Both the position numbers and the translations under genes were made by a program. This document shows positions 11,080 to 22,064 of a stretch of 64,000 nt of DNA, in pieces. A model generated the notes under the pieces. The model was not told where the DNA came from, ran no database searches, and saw only the letters and a list, made by a program, of their open reading frames with translations. Position 1 is the first letter of the stretch. Every line of letters starts with the position of its first letter. Origin of the DNA: Trichobilharzia regenti (lineage: Eukaryota > Platyhelminthes > Trematoda > Strigeidida > Schistosomatidae); contig OX235270.1 in assembly GCA_944472135.2 (NCBI GenBank), positions 142,119,632 to 142,183,631 of the forward strand, written 5' to 3'.

Positions 11080-11292
11080 TGGAAGAAAGGGCTTTAAACT
11101 AGAGGCTTGAAGTCTTGCTAACACTGCTGGCTGTTTTTTACGGGATGGCATCGGTAGCCTCATGCCCAACCTTCCCTCTTTCCTAGTCTTATTACTGGCT
11201 TAGCCGAGGATCGAACCCCGGACGACATGAGGAGTGGGTTGGCGAACATTCTACCACTGTGCCATTGATCCACTGTGTTCATACTATGATCA
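11080..11292 (-). repeat. tRNA-derived SINE
   Basis: The minus strand has a Pol III-like internal promoter: A box TGGCACAGTGGTAG (11261-11274) and B box GGTTCGATCC (11218-11227), about 35 bp apart as in a tRNA gene. The rest does not fold as a complete tRNA and runs into a non-tRNA body that recurs, more decayed, at 39700-39890. I therefore call a SINE rather than a tRNA. Confidence 0.6.
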
Positions 11293-11799
11293 TTCTTAAT
11301 TATTATTGTCCTTCATTTTGTTTCTCAAATGAACACAAATATATTAAGATTGTAATAGAACTAAGGAATTTAATTGATTTTTTTGTGTGCTGGTAATGAG
11401 GAAATAAACATTGGATCCTTTTTATCCTGTATTATGTATTGCTACTGATTTGTTCAGCTGTTAAGGGTTCACATCACTTTAATAAGAACAATAAATTTGG
11501 ATGCCAAATTTACCGAAACTCGTTAGCAAAACTAGTTGGATACATTACTTTCATCTCGGTAAATCATAACCAAATGAAACTGTAGTATATTGTGTACAAT
11601 GAAGCTAGACTGTTGAATATACTTTTTCAGCATTACTACAAACTACTAACAAGTAGCTTTGGGGATACTTTAATTTTATGGGTGCATTATAACTTCCAGA
11701 AACTTAATTGTCTCGGAGCCCATAAAGTTATTCACAAAAGTTGCACTCAAGTTTCCATATTCTAGACTATCAGAACTAACCATTTTGTTGCTTAGCCAT

Positions 11800-11920
11800 T
11801 CCTATGATTTTGAGTCCTGAGAACAAGATTTAGGTTCTCGGGATTCATTCCCTGGTGTGGTCAAGAGTTAGCACTGCTGAAGAGTCCCAATAAGTATAAT
11901 TAGTGGTGTCATACTATCTA
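11800..11920 (+). repeat. Degenerate tRNA-derived SINE relic
   Basis: Shares a decayed B-box region (GGTTCTCGGGATTCATTCCC) and the following CTGAAGAGTCCCAA block with the SINE at 34980-35255. Highly eroded. Confidence 0.3.
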
Positions 11921-12289
11921 CAATCCCCACTCAAGAGTCAATTTTGACACTTACCTGCCGCAACAGCATTCATGTGTCTGTATATATTTAACCTTAAAAA
12001 TGGTAAAAATCACAATGTTCGCAGAGTATTCAGCTCACGAATCCTACTGAAATTTATGAATTCATTAGGTACTACTTTTTTCACAGTTTCTGCTTGTTTT
12101 AATTTTTGCGAGAAAGAAATGTCTTCAGTTTATAAAGCAAGTGGGTTTTATGGCATATTTTACCAAGTAAACAGTCATGGTAGTAGTCACAATTCAAAAA
12201 ATGTCGAATTCAATAATCGATAGTCAGATCATTCATATTTTCAAAGTCTTCGGGTACAGTCGATGATTTGTAACATATAGTGTGTTAGA

Positions 12290-12566
12290 ATGGCGCAGGT
12301 AAACTAGGTGTCAGTGGGGAAAGATTACGGCAGATGTTCTCACTGCATTACTGCAAAATGTTTGGAAAGAACGGAAGGTGCTTACTGGTTGGAAGAAGGA
12401 CGACCTCGTCAAAATTCCAAAGAAAGCCAACTTACGCGTCTGTAAGGACTAGCAGGTAATAATGCTCTTGTCCGCAACAAGTAAAATACCGAGTCGAATC
12501 ATCCTGGAAAGGATAAAGGATGCACTGGATACGGAACTCTGCCAGCCGAAACAAGCTGGCTTAGTA
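12290..12566 (+). mobile_element. RTE reverse transcriptase fragment
   Basis: A plus-strand frame reads GWKKDDLVKIPKKANLRVC followed by MLLSATSKIPSRIILERI and DALDTELCQPKQAG, the RTE RT block W-K-x-G-x-L(V/I)KIPKK..L..C..WRGI-LLS..SK...R..L.R. One in-frame stop replaces a residue just after KANLRVCKD. The fragment stops abruptly after QAG, before the catalytic YADD. Confidence 0.75.
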
Positions 12567-12658
12567 ATAATATTAATAAAACGAATAATAAAATATGAGA
12601 TGTACTTTTGTTTACTTATGTAACTGTAATGATGATTTCATATTTTGTACGATTATAC

Positions 12659-12700
12659 TGTAACGACAGAAGACAAGGATCAAGCAACAGGTCGTTTATT
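12659..12700 (-). repeat. LTR end related to the LTR at 20149-20483
   Basis: TGTAACGACAGAAGACAAGG and the following bases are the reverse complement, with a few changes, of the last ~43 bases of the 335-bp LTR near 20.4 kb. The remaining LTR body could not be matched, so only the terminus is called. Confidence 0.45.
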
Positions 12701-13829
12701 GAGATAATCAAGAGGAATTTATAGATTTCGATGCACATTATTGCCAATGGAGAAGTAACGTCTTCTGAATGATTGTTTTCTTCCTGAGGGTTATTCTGTA
12801 CTACTTGTGACCGTTTCTTAGAAAGTTAAGGTATATATCTGCGAATCGTATTTGCACACGTTAAGTCTGGTGTGAGTGGTTTGTGAGTTCCTCAAGGTTA
12901 AGCTTTGTTACTGCTTTTTTCTCATGACACTGATTTGGGGAGTAATATTGACGTAAATTGTTGTTCATTAATTGAGGAACTTTCTGTCAACTGACATCAT
13001 GTACAATTTTCAAGTATGTTAACATTTCTCTGTACTTAAACTTAATAACGTATTTAGGCTGTACTCAGAGCTTATGAGAAGCCAACGAAATAAATGAGGA
13101 TCCCATCAAATTATGAAAAACCTGCTGTTCTTCCCTCATTCGAATTCATAAAGGGGAATAAGTATAGGAAAGATTTCTTGACAAGTACTAAACGGAACCC
13201 TCAAAAAGTTGAAATATTCCTATTTTATCTATATGGAATTATAAGAAGGCATAAAAGGTGGAAATGTAAAGTGATCATAAATCTGGGCCTCATAGGCTCA
13301 AACAGATAGCTAAAAACCTTTTAATTATGAAAGACTAAGTAACTTCTTTGTGACCTTTAAACCATTTTGTTGAAATCACGAACTCTAAACCCTGGAGAGT
13401 CATTTTGAACTTGCAATCTCTTCTTAACCCATACCCTGCATGTCAGGAGACTTGTGTATTCAAGAGGATTAAACCTATCTGTAGAGCTGATAGTTCTAAG
13501 GATGAGAATGAAGCATTGAACTGATAAATGAAGACGGGAAGATTGGTATCCCCTGGTCTTCTTTATAAGATATATTCCTCATTCACGCTGAAGTAGTACT
13601 GCCTGTTCAATAAAGAGGTTTATCCATGTTAAGACGGTGATGATATAGAATCACCGCTAGGCTGAACCCTAATGAACTCCTTCCTGGAGAAACTAAAGAA
13701 TACCCCTCTCCCACCCCACCTGGAATATATTATTAATGATCTCGAAACTCACCACAGTTATGTGACTAATACATTTATGATATTATGAGTGAAAGTTAAA
13801 CGTAGTGTATATTGAAGAATTTTTGGTAA
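12701..13829. other. Spacer without recognised feature
   Basis: An ORF at 13094-13309 (71 codons, lysine-rich) has no domain, splice or poly(A) support. Nothing else could be identified. Confidence 0.4.
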
Positions 13830-14440
13830 GTTTATTCACAATATCAGAGTGACTGCATCAGACAAAATAAGCACATGCGGCAGTATGTAGAAGGATATAC
13901 GGTTGGTTATTCTGCAATAATTGGCTAACTTGCTCGCACTATTAGATTAGCCGTTCTACAATACACAGCAGATTTGGTATAGATGCACAGTTCACTGTGC
14001 AAAAGTGATTTATATAGATGAACCACTGAACGAAGAACTCGGTTATATCCATGGTCAACTAGAATAAACAAATGATAAACGAATTTAGAATAAGAAGGAT
14101 AATAATTAACAATAATCTTGTTAATATAATCAAATAAAGATAACCAAGGTCGGTTGAGCATAATGATGAATTGTGTTTGTACAAGCTGAATGTTGGATAG
14201 TGATTGGAGGGATACATTTTCTGGATGGCTAACACCTCGGTGTATTTTAGTTTGCACGCCTGGCGGTTTCTATAGATACTCTTGAAGGCCGCCCTTATAT
14301 CAGCCTTATGATTCGTGTCAACCAAGTATTCTGCTTTAGACCGAATTAGTAATGCGCCAAGTGTGTTTGTTGAGGTGTCATACTTCAATCTCTTGCCAAG
14401 CCAACAACCGTAGTGATAACCAGCACCAACAATCATATTG
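13830..14440 (-). mobile_element. Penelope-like element C-terminal fragment
   Basis: Minus-strand frames read AEYLVDTNHKADIRAAFKSI, YRNRQACKLKYTEVLAIQKM, and then (shifted) QLVQTQFIIMLNRPW. This is the PLE endonuclease tail: H-x-D-T-x-H, then SIYR, then EAxAI, then CVQxxFV. The GIY-YIG core is absent. Confidence 0.65.
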
Positions 14441-14444
14441 GGAA

Positions 14445-14720
14445 TAATCTGAAGGAAGCTACATTTCTAACTTATCTAGGCCGTATTGTTTCAACTAAAA
14501 ACTGTAGGAATGAGGATGTCAGTGACGATGGAAGTCATAAAGGCAGGACAGGCGTTGAATAACGCGAAATTTGTGTGGAAATCTGCAGCGATCAGTCAGC
14601 ACACGATTCATATTTTCACCATTAATGTCAACTCAGCGCTTTTGCATCGTTCAAAGACTTGATGAACGCATCGCTAAGAGAAGTCTCAGTAATTTACTGC
14701 AGACTTCCATCCAGCACTCG
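14445..14720 (+). mobile_element. RTE post-RT domain fragment
   Basis: Encodes LKEATFLTYLGRIVSTKNC and NEDV, the RTE signature (E)VTSFTYLGSIV...GG..DV that follows the RT. A frameshift then follows. It is comparable to the better copy at 36085-36210. Confidence 0.6.
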
Positions 14721-15180
14721 CCTCTTTGCTAGAAGTAGATTGAATATCTTATTTCCGGTGATCGGAAAGCTATCAGCAAGAAGTAATTCTGACGATGAAT
14801 CTGTCCTGCGCACAATGCCCAACAAATATGCGTAAGGAAATGTAGATGGGATGATCATACACTGTGACATCTTTTGAGTGAATTTTCACGTTAATGCCTC
14901 AAGTGAGACCCTAATTGCACTCAACGGGTCAGACATCCGAAGTTGAAACCAACAGGATAATATGTGGAGGCGATGGGAGGTTGTAGACACTTTCTAACCG
15001 ACTAAAGAAAACGGTAGAGATGAGAATAAAGTGAGGGTATGGTGCTAAACAGCTATGTTACTTCTGAAATGCAAGGGACAAATCTTACAGAAGTGCTATG
15101 CGTCTGGACACAGTGGGCAAAAGTCCCCGTCTAGAAACATTGTTCTCCTTCTAATCTTCAACATTCCATCTTTCAATAAT

Positions 15181-15799
15181 ATAAGAAAACACAAAGAATT
15201 CAACGAAGAAAATTCTCTTTCCGATGATTTCATTCTCATAGCTATACAATCGTATATATATATATATATTCATGGAAAATTACTATTGTAACATATAGAA
15301 AATCAAAACAAGTGATTCATCGAAGAGACTCCTTTCAACTAATTTATCATCAAGCTGTACAATCGTATATAGACAGGTGATTTTAAGAAGTTATATCCGG
15401 TGAGGGAATTGAATCATAGATGTGAATTCATAAAATAATAATAATAATAGTAGTATGAAATGCAATTAAAACTGAAATGTTTGTGATTATAATCATAGTT
15501 AAATGTCAACCAGGGGAAAAACAATTAGTGTCATACATAGAATAATTCATAGGATGGATAGAACTTGGAAAGGGATGTGCAATTATAGGATTAGTAGACA
15601 AATCGAATAAAAAATAAAAACGTTACGTAACGTTACGTGTGAAATTTGACAGTATAGAATTTAACGTTGTGAAAAAAAGAATTGATTTAGAATGACAAGT
15701 GGAACAAGTGAAATAATACTGGGGACAGTTCGGAGTGAAAAAATAGTAGTAGTAACAATAGACGTAATAAAGGAAGAGTACAGAAACCGAATAGAAAAT
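15181..15799 (+). repeat. Left inverted arm of PLE
   Basis: Reverse-complement partner of 16662-17269. Matching blocks include AAAATTCTCTTTCCGATGAT at the outer edge and GGAAGAGTACAGAAA at the inner edge. Confidence 0.85.
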
Positions 15800-16640
15800 A
15801 TTTTAAAAAATGTGAACTTAACAAGGACGACCAATGGAACTCTGAAGACGTCGATTTATAGAGAGTCATCGCGGACCAGTCAACTGACAAATTTCTACAG
15901 CTTGGTAACAATTGGTTGAAAAATAAACCTGATCCGGTCGTTTGCCAATCGCATTAGGCGCATATGTAGTCCTGATACTAAGGAGGATAACTTAAATCTT
16001 TTGAGAAAAATCCTAATAGAAAATGGATTTACACCACGTTTTATTGACAAGAATATACAGACAAACCCTATGAAATGTGACTTACCAACCGTACCAATGA
16101 AAATACTGTATATGCACTTGGAATTCGAAGGTGACTTAGCTTCCAATATCATGAAACGAAGGATACTACAGTCCCTGAAAAGAACATTTTCTGATGCATC
16201 TTTGAGAATAACCTTTACTAGTCGACCTAAGCTGGAGGACAAGATCTCGCTGTTGGCCAACTGTGTGTGTGTTCATCGATTCACCTGCTCATGTGGAACT
16301 AGGTATATTGGTCGTTCGACTCGAGTTTTGTCCAAGAGGGTGCAAGAACACTATCCTCCGTGATCTCGAAGAGGTAGAAATGGAGCAATAAGAAGCGCGA
16401 TCATTGAACATCTTGTCGATAATGATCACTCTATCTGTATATTCTCCGTCTTTAAAGTCATCTACAAGGCAAAAAGTAATTTACCGAAATCACTACGTAC
16501 CCGACTCATCTGTATTGCTGAAGCTTCGGCTATCGAAACAGAAAAGCCAGAGCTCTGTGTACGGAAAAAGTTTGTTCAACCCCTCCAACTTTCATGGTCT
16601 TAATCCCTCTATGCTAAAGTATGGTAATCCCTAATCATTT
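15800..16640 (+). pseudogene. Penelope-like endonuclease remnant between inverted arms
   Basis: Plus-strand pieces in order: TLKTSIYRESSRTSQLTNF (RT VYRKPT block), LLRKILIENGFTPRFIDKNI (linker), then LLANCVCVHRFTCSCGTRYI ending in GRSTRVLSKRV (GIY-YIG motif with its CxC cysteines) in the frame 16001-16363, then a decayed tail with ELCVRKKFVQPLQL in another frame. The catalytic G-x-(10)-YIGR core is retained but frame breaks follow it. Confidence 0.75.
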
Positions 16641-16661
16641 TTTCATTTTTTTTCATTTTTT

Positions 16662-17269
16662 CTATTCAGTTTCTGTACTCTTCCTTTATTACGTCTATTG
16701 TTACTACTACTATTTTTTCACTCCGAACTGTCCCCAGTATTATTTCACTTGTTCCACTTGTCATTCTAAATCAATTCTTTTTTCACAACGTTAAATTCTA
16801 TACTGTCAAATTTCACACGTAACGTTACGTAACGTTTTTATTTTTTATTCGATTTGTCTACTAATCCTATAATTGCACATCCCTTTCCAAGTTCTATCCA
16901 TCCTATGAATTATTCTATGTATGACACTAATTGTTTTTCCCCTGGTTGACATTTAACTATGATTATAATCACAAACATTTCAGTTTTAATTGCATTTCAT
17001 ACTACTATTATTATTATTATTTTATGAATTCACATCTATGATTCAATTCCCTCACCGGATATAACTTCTTAAAATCACCTGTCTATATACGATTGTACAG
17101 CTTGATGATAAATTAGTTGAAAGGAGTCTCTTCGATGAATCACTTGTTTTGATTTTCTATATGTTACAATAGTAATTTTCCATGAATATATATATATACG
17201 ATTGTATAGCTATGAGAATGAAATCATCGGAAAGAGAATTTTCTTCGCTGAATTCTTTGGTTTTATATC
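16662..17269 (-). repeat. Right inverted arm of PLE
   Basis: Reverse-complement partner of 15181-15799. Only scattered differences are visible, such as CAACGAAG versus CAGCGAAG at the outer edge. Confidence 0.85.
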
Positions 17270-17469
17270 TCAATGAAAAATAATAATTGCATTAAAAAGA
17301 GCGGGGACCCCACGATGGTTAAATACCTGAATGTGTTTTTGAGGTCGCGCAGTGAGGCTTGGGTTGCCAAGAAATGAAATAAATTTTCTCGACAGATGCG
17401 TCTTAAATCATGACTACCCAACTGACAGCTGACCCATAGATAGAAAAAGGAATCTAATCCGCTCTCTCT

Positions 17470-17600
17470 GAACACGGGTGCGGAGAATTTGTAGCGAAGA
17501 TGGTTTTGATAATGAACTCAAACAACTAAAAGAAACCTTCGTAGATAACGGGTTTTCACTACGCACCTAAACCTAGAAGAATTTAGGGGTGACACTGTGA
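17470..17600 (+). mobile_element. Short Penelope-like linker fragment
   Basis: The plus strand reads FDNELKQLKETFVDNGFSL, the RT-to-endonuclease linker block of PLEs ((L..L...F..NGYP) motif). It is about 100 bp only, abutting the minus-strand PLE that follows. Confidence 0.45.
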
Positions 17601-17984
17601 GTGAACTACCTATAAATCGTCTGACAAGATCATCGCTAGGGCTTTCACAAACTTTAGGATACACCCCAAACATGTTTTATAGATAGGTCCAAAAGACGTA
17701 TGAACATCAATTTATGTCCTGCCTTTATAAAATGTTTGGCAACAGAGGAGATGGGTCTTCAGTTCTCACCATTAATGGGTTCTGAAGATTCTATCTGCTT
17801 TTGAAGCCACTTGTGAATATGCTCTAAAACCCTTACTTGCAGAGATTGATGAGTCCTCCCTACGTATGTGTGTCGACAGGTGCATTCAAAATGGTAAATA
17901 TCGTGGAATGTGACATCATTTTTGCATGTTCAAAGGGTTTAGACGGATATATCGGCCCCACATTCTCAATTATTGTGATCTCAG

Positions 17985-18287
17985 ACATGTGTAAAAGCTC
18001 TAAATATATAAGAGCAGAGCCAGAAATGAGGATCTAATTGAGAAGTAAATATTTCTTCGCTTATTCTTTCTGTCTTATAAAACTATATTTGTAAAATCTC
18101 AGCGAAATTGAGATGAGTAATTGAGACGTTTCGCTTTGCAAACTTGTTCGAAATTCTTCAAGGAAATTATAAGATTACAAATATAAATATTACAAATGTC
18201 TACTTCTCATTCGGCGCCCAATTATTTGGGAACTACTTGATTCAATATTGAACACAGTTCGTTTCAATTACTATAATCTTAGCTGCA
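17985..18287 (-). mobile_element. Insertion within the minus PLE, with GAAACGTC motif
   Basis: Compared with the plus copy (25745 onward), the minus copy has about 300 extra bases between two halves of the coding block ATAATTGAGAATGT. On the minus strand the insert contains TTGAAGAATTTCGAAC and, after it, GCGAAACGTCTC, resembling the GAAACGTC signature of PLE termini. It may be a solitary PLE terminal repeat. Confidence 0.4.
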
Positions 18288-19262
18288 TCAGAAGTCTTTT
18301 TAACCACAGCGTTCAGTCGTTGTCTAGTTAGCAAGCTACTATGATCACCCATATAGGGTAGCTTTATGTACACGTCTTTCTTAGCGGCGAGTTGGATAGT
18401 GGGTCTTGGTGTTCTGACTACATTAAATTTCTCCTGATAAACTCGTCTGGATAATTGTTATCAACCAGAGTTTGTGTCAACCTCCTTTCTTCTTCTTCAA
18501 CAAGTGTGTCTGTCTTCAGTGCATATTCGTTGAATTCTACTAAAAAAACAACCTTACTCAGTCTCTTTTGCACCAAACAGGGCAGAAACTGTGATAATTA
18601 AGATACTGTCCTGGCCAGGTAGGTTTTCTATAAATAGACCGTCTTATTGACGACCCATCAAGCCGTCGACTAAGTAATATGTCTAGGAAAGATAAACAAT
18701 AATCTTCCTCTTCTACAGACGTAAGTGATATGCTATTCTGAACTTGATTCATTTAAATTCATTTAAAATTGAGGTGGCAGAACAAGGCTTATCACTTGTG
18801 ATTACAATGTTGTCTACATACCTTCCATAAAGTGGCACATTTTCCACTAAATCCTCTGATAAACTCTCTCAATGTTAATAGGGACCCTAACGGACTTCCC
18901 ATAGCAACACTACCAACTTGGCGGAAACAATCGCCTTCAAATGTAAACCTAACATTGTTAGTACATAGAAGTAATAAACCCCTGAAATGAGATATAAGGA
19001 ACGGGATGAAAAAAATTATATGTGGAAATGCAATCACACAAAATGTCAATTGCTTTAAGCAAGGGTAAATTGGTGAGTAAAGATTTACATTAGAAGAGTA
19101 CATGTTCTTATTCATAATATTAATATTACTGTCGTCAATAACATCAACCAATTCAAAGTATCTTTTAACACATACTTACAGAATTGTGTTTTGACTGGAT
19201 GCAATAATTCTATTAACCCTTTAGCAAGTTTATGTATTAGAGATTTGCACACTGAGAACATA
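18285..19262 (-). repeat. Inverted duplicate of 24760-25746
   Basis: The two RT frames in this arm translate to the same proteins as the frames at 24878-25237 and 25277-25471. Sampled nucleotides agree base for base over most of ~900 bp, with divergence appearing beyond about 19200 and at 18285. Confidence 0.85.
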
Positions 19263-19264
19263 GG

Positions 19265-19460
19265 ACTTTTTTATTTTTGATTATATAGCTTGATTCCACA
19301 CCGTATTTTTGATACAAATATGGAATTTTCAGCATGTGATATCGGTAGCCCAAATTTTGCAGGCCGACCATAGATATCAGGTGTGCGTGGGCAGGGGATC
19401 TAACCTCGGAGCATGTGCATGGTCGGCGACGGTCCTAACCATTGTTTCATCGACGCACAC
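19265..19460 (-). repeat. tRNA-derived SINE, copy 1
   Basis: Minus-strand copy of the SINE at 23955-24152. Shared blocks include GATTCCACACCGTATTTTTG, TTTTCAGC, GGTAGCCC and CATGTGCATGGTC. The A and B boxes are more decayed here than in copy 2. Confidence 0.6.
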
Positions 19461-19679
19461 ATATCAATATGTCCTTTTAACTGGAACTAAATTTATTTCC
19501 CCACCTCTTAGCTCTTTATTAATTTCATATATGTTCCTATGACAAGTCTGTGTATGATCAGATTGTTCAAAATGTGTTGAACAAATACTGTGTTTTATAT
19601 CTGTAAGAACCTGAAGAGGAGAAATTACTGAAAAGAACATTCTTCGTTGAGGTTGACTTTTATTTCATGATATGGAAAT

Positions 19680-20156
19680 ATGGAAATAAAACGATCTGTT
19701 GCCTGGCCCTTGTCTTCTGTTGTTACATTTGGTGTCGCTGCCTACCGACAAATGGAAAGCCTATGCCCTGCTGTTTTTGATGGAGACATATGGATCTTCG
19801 GGCAGGACTTCAAGGCTTCTGCGCAGTTGAGTGTCGTTCAAGATCTGTCAGCGATGGAGCTGCTACTTGGGACGCTGCTGGGAGGTCGGGTGAAAGCAGC
19901 ATATGAAAGTGTGAGACGAAATACTGACGAATGTTCGACAGGGTCAGGCAAACAGTTTCCAAAGTGGGAAGGACCACATATGGTCACTTCGAGACGGGAT
20001 TACGCGGACACAATCGCAATGACGAACAATGAGAGGCGCGTGAACGTCAGCGAGCTCCAGAAAAGGATACAGCGAGACAAGCCAACGATGACGCCTGCAC
20101 CAAGTAGATCAAGCCGACTTCAGTCGCACGTATTTGACGGGGGACGAGTGTGGTGA
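19680..20156 (+). pseudogene. Fused gag-leader/integrase-tail ORF of deleted LTR element
   Basis: 158 codons. The N-terminal part is translated from LTR and leader sequence. Residues ~110-145 read GKQFPKWEGPHMVTSRR and NNERRVNVSELQKRI, like the C-terminal GPY/F-type region of gypsy integrases. The frame stops on the TGA inside the LTR's TGTGGTGA start. It is an artefact of an internal deletion joining distant parts of the element. Confidence 0.5.
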
Positions 20157-20483
20157 GAGCAGGCTGCTAGCCGATTGGTTGACACTAATCTCCGTTAATG
20201 TCTAGGTCACTAATATGGGCCGTGGGAAAATATGAACAAGGCTGACTCAACAACCAATCACAGCAAAGTTAACGTGGCAAAATATGATTCGCAGATAGAG
20301 AACTCTATTTGTCAAGGAATCCCGAAACAACCAATCAGAAGCCTGCGTTTGTCTGCAACCAATCAGATGACTACGCTTTTCTACTTGCATAAGCTATAAT
20401 AATGTATGTGAAATATATATAAATACGTGTTGATTTTTATAATAAAACGATCTGTTGCCTGGCCCTTGTCTTCTGTTGTTACA
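20149..20483 (+). repeat. Complete 335-bp LTR
   Basis: Begins TGTGGTGAGAGC and ends TGTTGTTACA (TG...CA termini). A TATATATAAATACG promoter-like TATA element lies about 60 bp before the AATAAAACG polyadenylation-type signal. The last 43 bp are directly repeated at 19685-19727, which defines the LTR end. Confidence 0.65.
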
Positions 20484-20919
20484 AATATACCACACCATTA
20501 AATCTTATAATATGATATTGAAAATATGGATGACTATGTTCCTGATGACCTAATAGTAGGCTAGGGTAAACAAAGAGGATGAATGCGCTTCTTTTGGTAT
20601 TTGTTTGTGTTTGTATGTGGTAATTATTTTCCTCGCACACCACTGAATATAACTTATCCCCCACCCTCCAGGTAAACTTATATTCTGTTAGCGATAAATA
20701 GATTAGTATATCTTCTGTTTGTCTATTCACATATTATCCTATGTTTCGAATGACTGCATATTTTTTATATATGTTCATTTGACAATATTGAATAACGAAC
20801 TGTCACTCCATGTTATACATGTCTCTCAATACAGTTTCTGATATAATTTTCACATGCCTTTAATGGGTATTTGTATTCTAATATTCATGGCATTAGACGA
20901 CTGAAGGCAATCGGTAGAG
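20484..20919. other. Spacer, nothing recognised
   Basis: No domain or repeat placed. AT-rich. Confidence 0.4.
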
Positions 20920-21060
20920 AGCCTTGCACTTAGGTTTCGTCACTAACACTCGTCAGCAAGGCGTATCTGCAACCTTGAAGGAACTCATTTCCTTTCTGAG
21001 ATTCGAATCCGCGCCACCCAGTGCTACAAGCAGTCAGAGACGTTACCAGTGAGCCATTCG
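20920..21060 (-). repeat. tRNA-derived SINE
   Basis: The minus strand has A-box-like TGGCTCACTGGTAACG (21041-21055) and B box GGATTCGAATC (21000-21010). The body (AAGGCGTATCTGCAACC) is repeated in opposite orientation at 21180-21250. Confidence 0.55.
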
Positions 21061-21099
21061 GACTCGCTATTGACCCCCTGTGAGACTGTAATGGGTACC

Positions 21100-21437
21100 T
21101 TGATTGGGCACTAGTGACTAGTGTGATGTATCTAGTCATTTCTTTAGTGCAGATTGAGTTCTATCAGTCAGGTTTAGCGATGTGGTTCGAATCTCAGAAG
21201 GGACATGAATTCCTTCGTGGTTGCAGATACGCCTTGCTGATGAGTGCCAACTGGCACGAAGCCTGGGTCCTAGGGTTCCTCCCGACTACCTCCAACCATC
21301 TAATATCAACAATTCGAAGTTCACCATGATGGCGGGACACGTAGAACGGTGGCCACGTTGCAAACCTGACTGACAGAATTCAGTCTGCACCAAAGAAAGG
21401 ACTAGACACGTCACACTAGTTACTAGTGTCCAATCAA
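21100..21437. repeat. Candidate MITE-like unit with 27-bp terminal inverted repeats
   Basis: TTGATTGGGCACTAGTGACT... at 21100-21126 is the reverse complement, with two mismatches, of 21411-21437. The 338-bp unit contains a partial plus-strand copy of the neighbouring SINE (21180-21330). No clear target duplication was found, so a DNA-transposon origin is only suggested. Confidence 0.4.
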
Positions 21438-22064
21438 AGTAATATTCACGGATTTATAACTGTACAGCCTGAGGAAGAATTTATAAAAGACACTTGTTCG
21501 TTCAAGATTGTCTTGTTCTGATTACACTATGGGGAATTTCCAATATACTCAGTTTATTATTCACCTGTTTCTTAAATTACTTGGTTCTCAAAAGTTGAAA
21601 TTCTTTTACTTTACCCCTACTGTTATCTGTCTGTTCAAGTTTGAAACAAGTAAAATCACAATTTTAAAATTTTTTTCTATTATTTGCTTAATCAGTTAGT
21701 CAGTTCGTTGGTTAGCTCGTATTCGATTCTGATAAAGCGTATTTGTTTCTGATTAGTTAACTTTTGTAGTTTTGTGTTAAATAAACTTCGTTAGCAATTT
21801 TGCATCCTTAACAGTTACACATCGTGCCTTATTCAGTTCGTTATCCTGACTGATTAGATAACTAAAATGTCATAGTTTAGCTTTCTAGTAATGCTTTGAT
21901 GTATAATATTGTTAACTTAATTATATCTATGTAAGAATTATTCCTGTCTGCCTAGAGAAATGTGGCAGTTTTAAAATAACCTGAAGTGGTGGTCAGTGGG
22001 GTACAGTGGGCCGGGTGTGAGGACAAATACTCACCACCGATAAAATTCACTAGTGGTCACACTG
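21438..22064. other. Spacer, nothing recognised
   Basis: AT-rich DNA; the 63-codon ORF at 21508-21699 is hydrophobic and unsupported. Confidence 0.4.

Larger units (their letters stand above)
15181..17269 (+). mobile_element. Penelope-like element flanked by ~0.6-kb inverted arms
   Basis: Two nearly identical inverted arms (15181-15799 and 16662-17269) enclose an 0.86-kb plus-strand remnant holding the end of the RT and the GIY-YIG endonuclease. Whole-unit length is about 2.1 kb. The arms contain ACGTTACGTAACGTTACGT, a TATATATA run and an AATAATAATAATAATAG run, all mirrored in the other arm. The structure is a large potential hairpin. Terminal repeats in inverted orientation are known for Penelope elements; the high similarity of the arms suggests recent formation. 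Confidence 0.8.
17600..19262 (-). mobile_element. Penelope-like element, minus copy with shared near-identical tract
   Basis: From 19262 downward: RT middle (18792-19151, FRQVGSVAMGSPLGSLLT), YVDN active-site variant in a shifted frame, RT end (18558-18752, FLDILLSRRLDGSSIRRSIY and RKPTWPGQY), linker, then after an insertion at about 17985-18287 the endonuclease tail (PSKPFEHAKMM, THTYVGRT-type, PIYKTCLGCILKFVKALA). The stretch ~18290-19200 is essentially identical to 24820-25745 on the plus strand, while flanking homologous parts differ. Confidence 0.75.
19680..20483 (+). mobile_element. Internally deleted LTR retrotransposon
   Basis: A 43-bp LTR end (19685-19727, ending TTGTTACA) is followed by a PBS-like TTTGGTGTCGCTGCC, a short internal region, a purine-rich tract (GGGGGACGAG, 20139-20148) and a full LTR (20149-20483). 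The internal ORF ends in a Ty3/gypsy integrase tail (FPKWEGPHMV...). Most of gag-pol is deleted, so this is a nonautonomous derivative. Confidence 0.65.
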
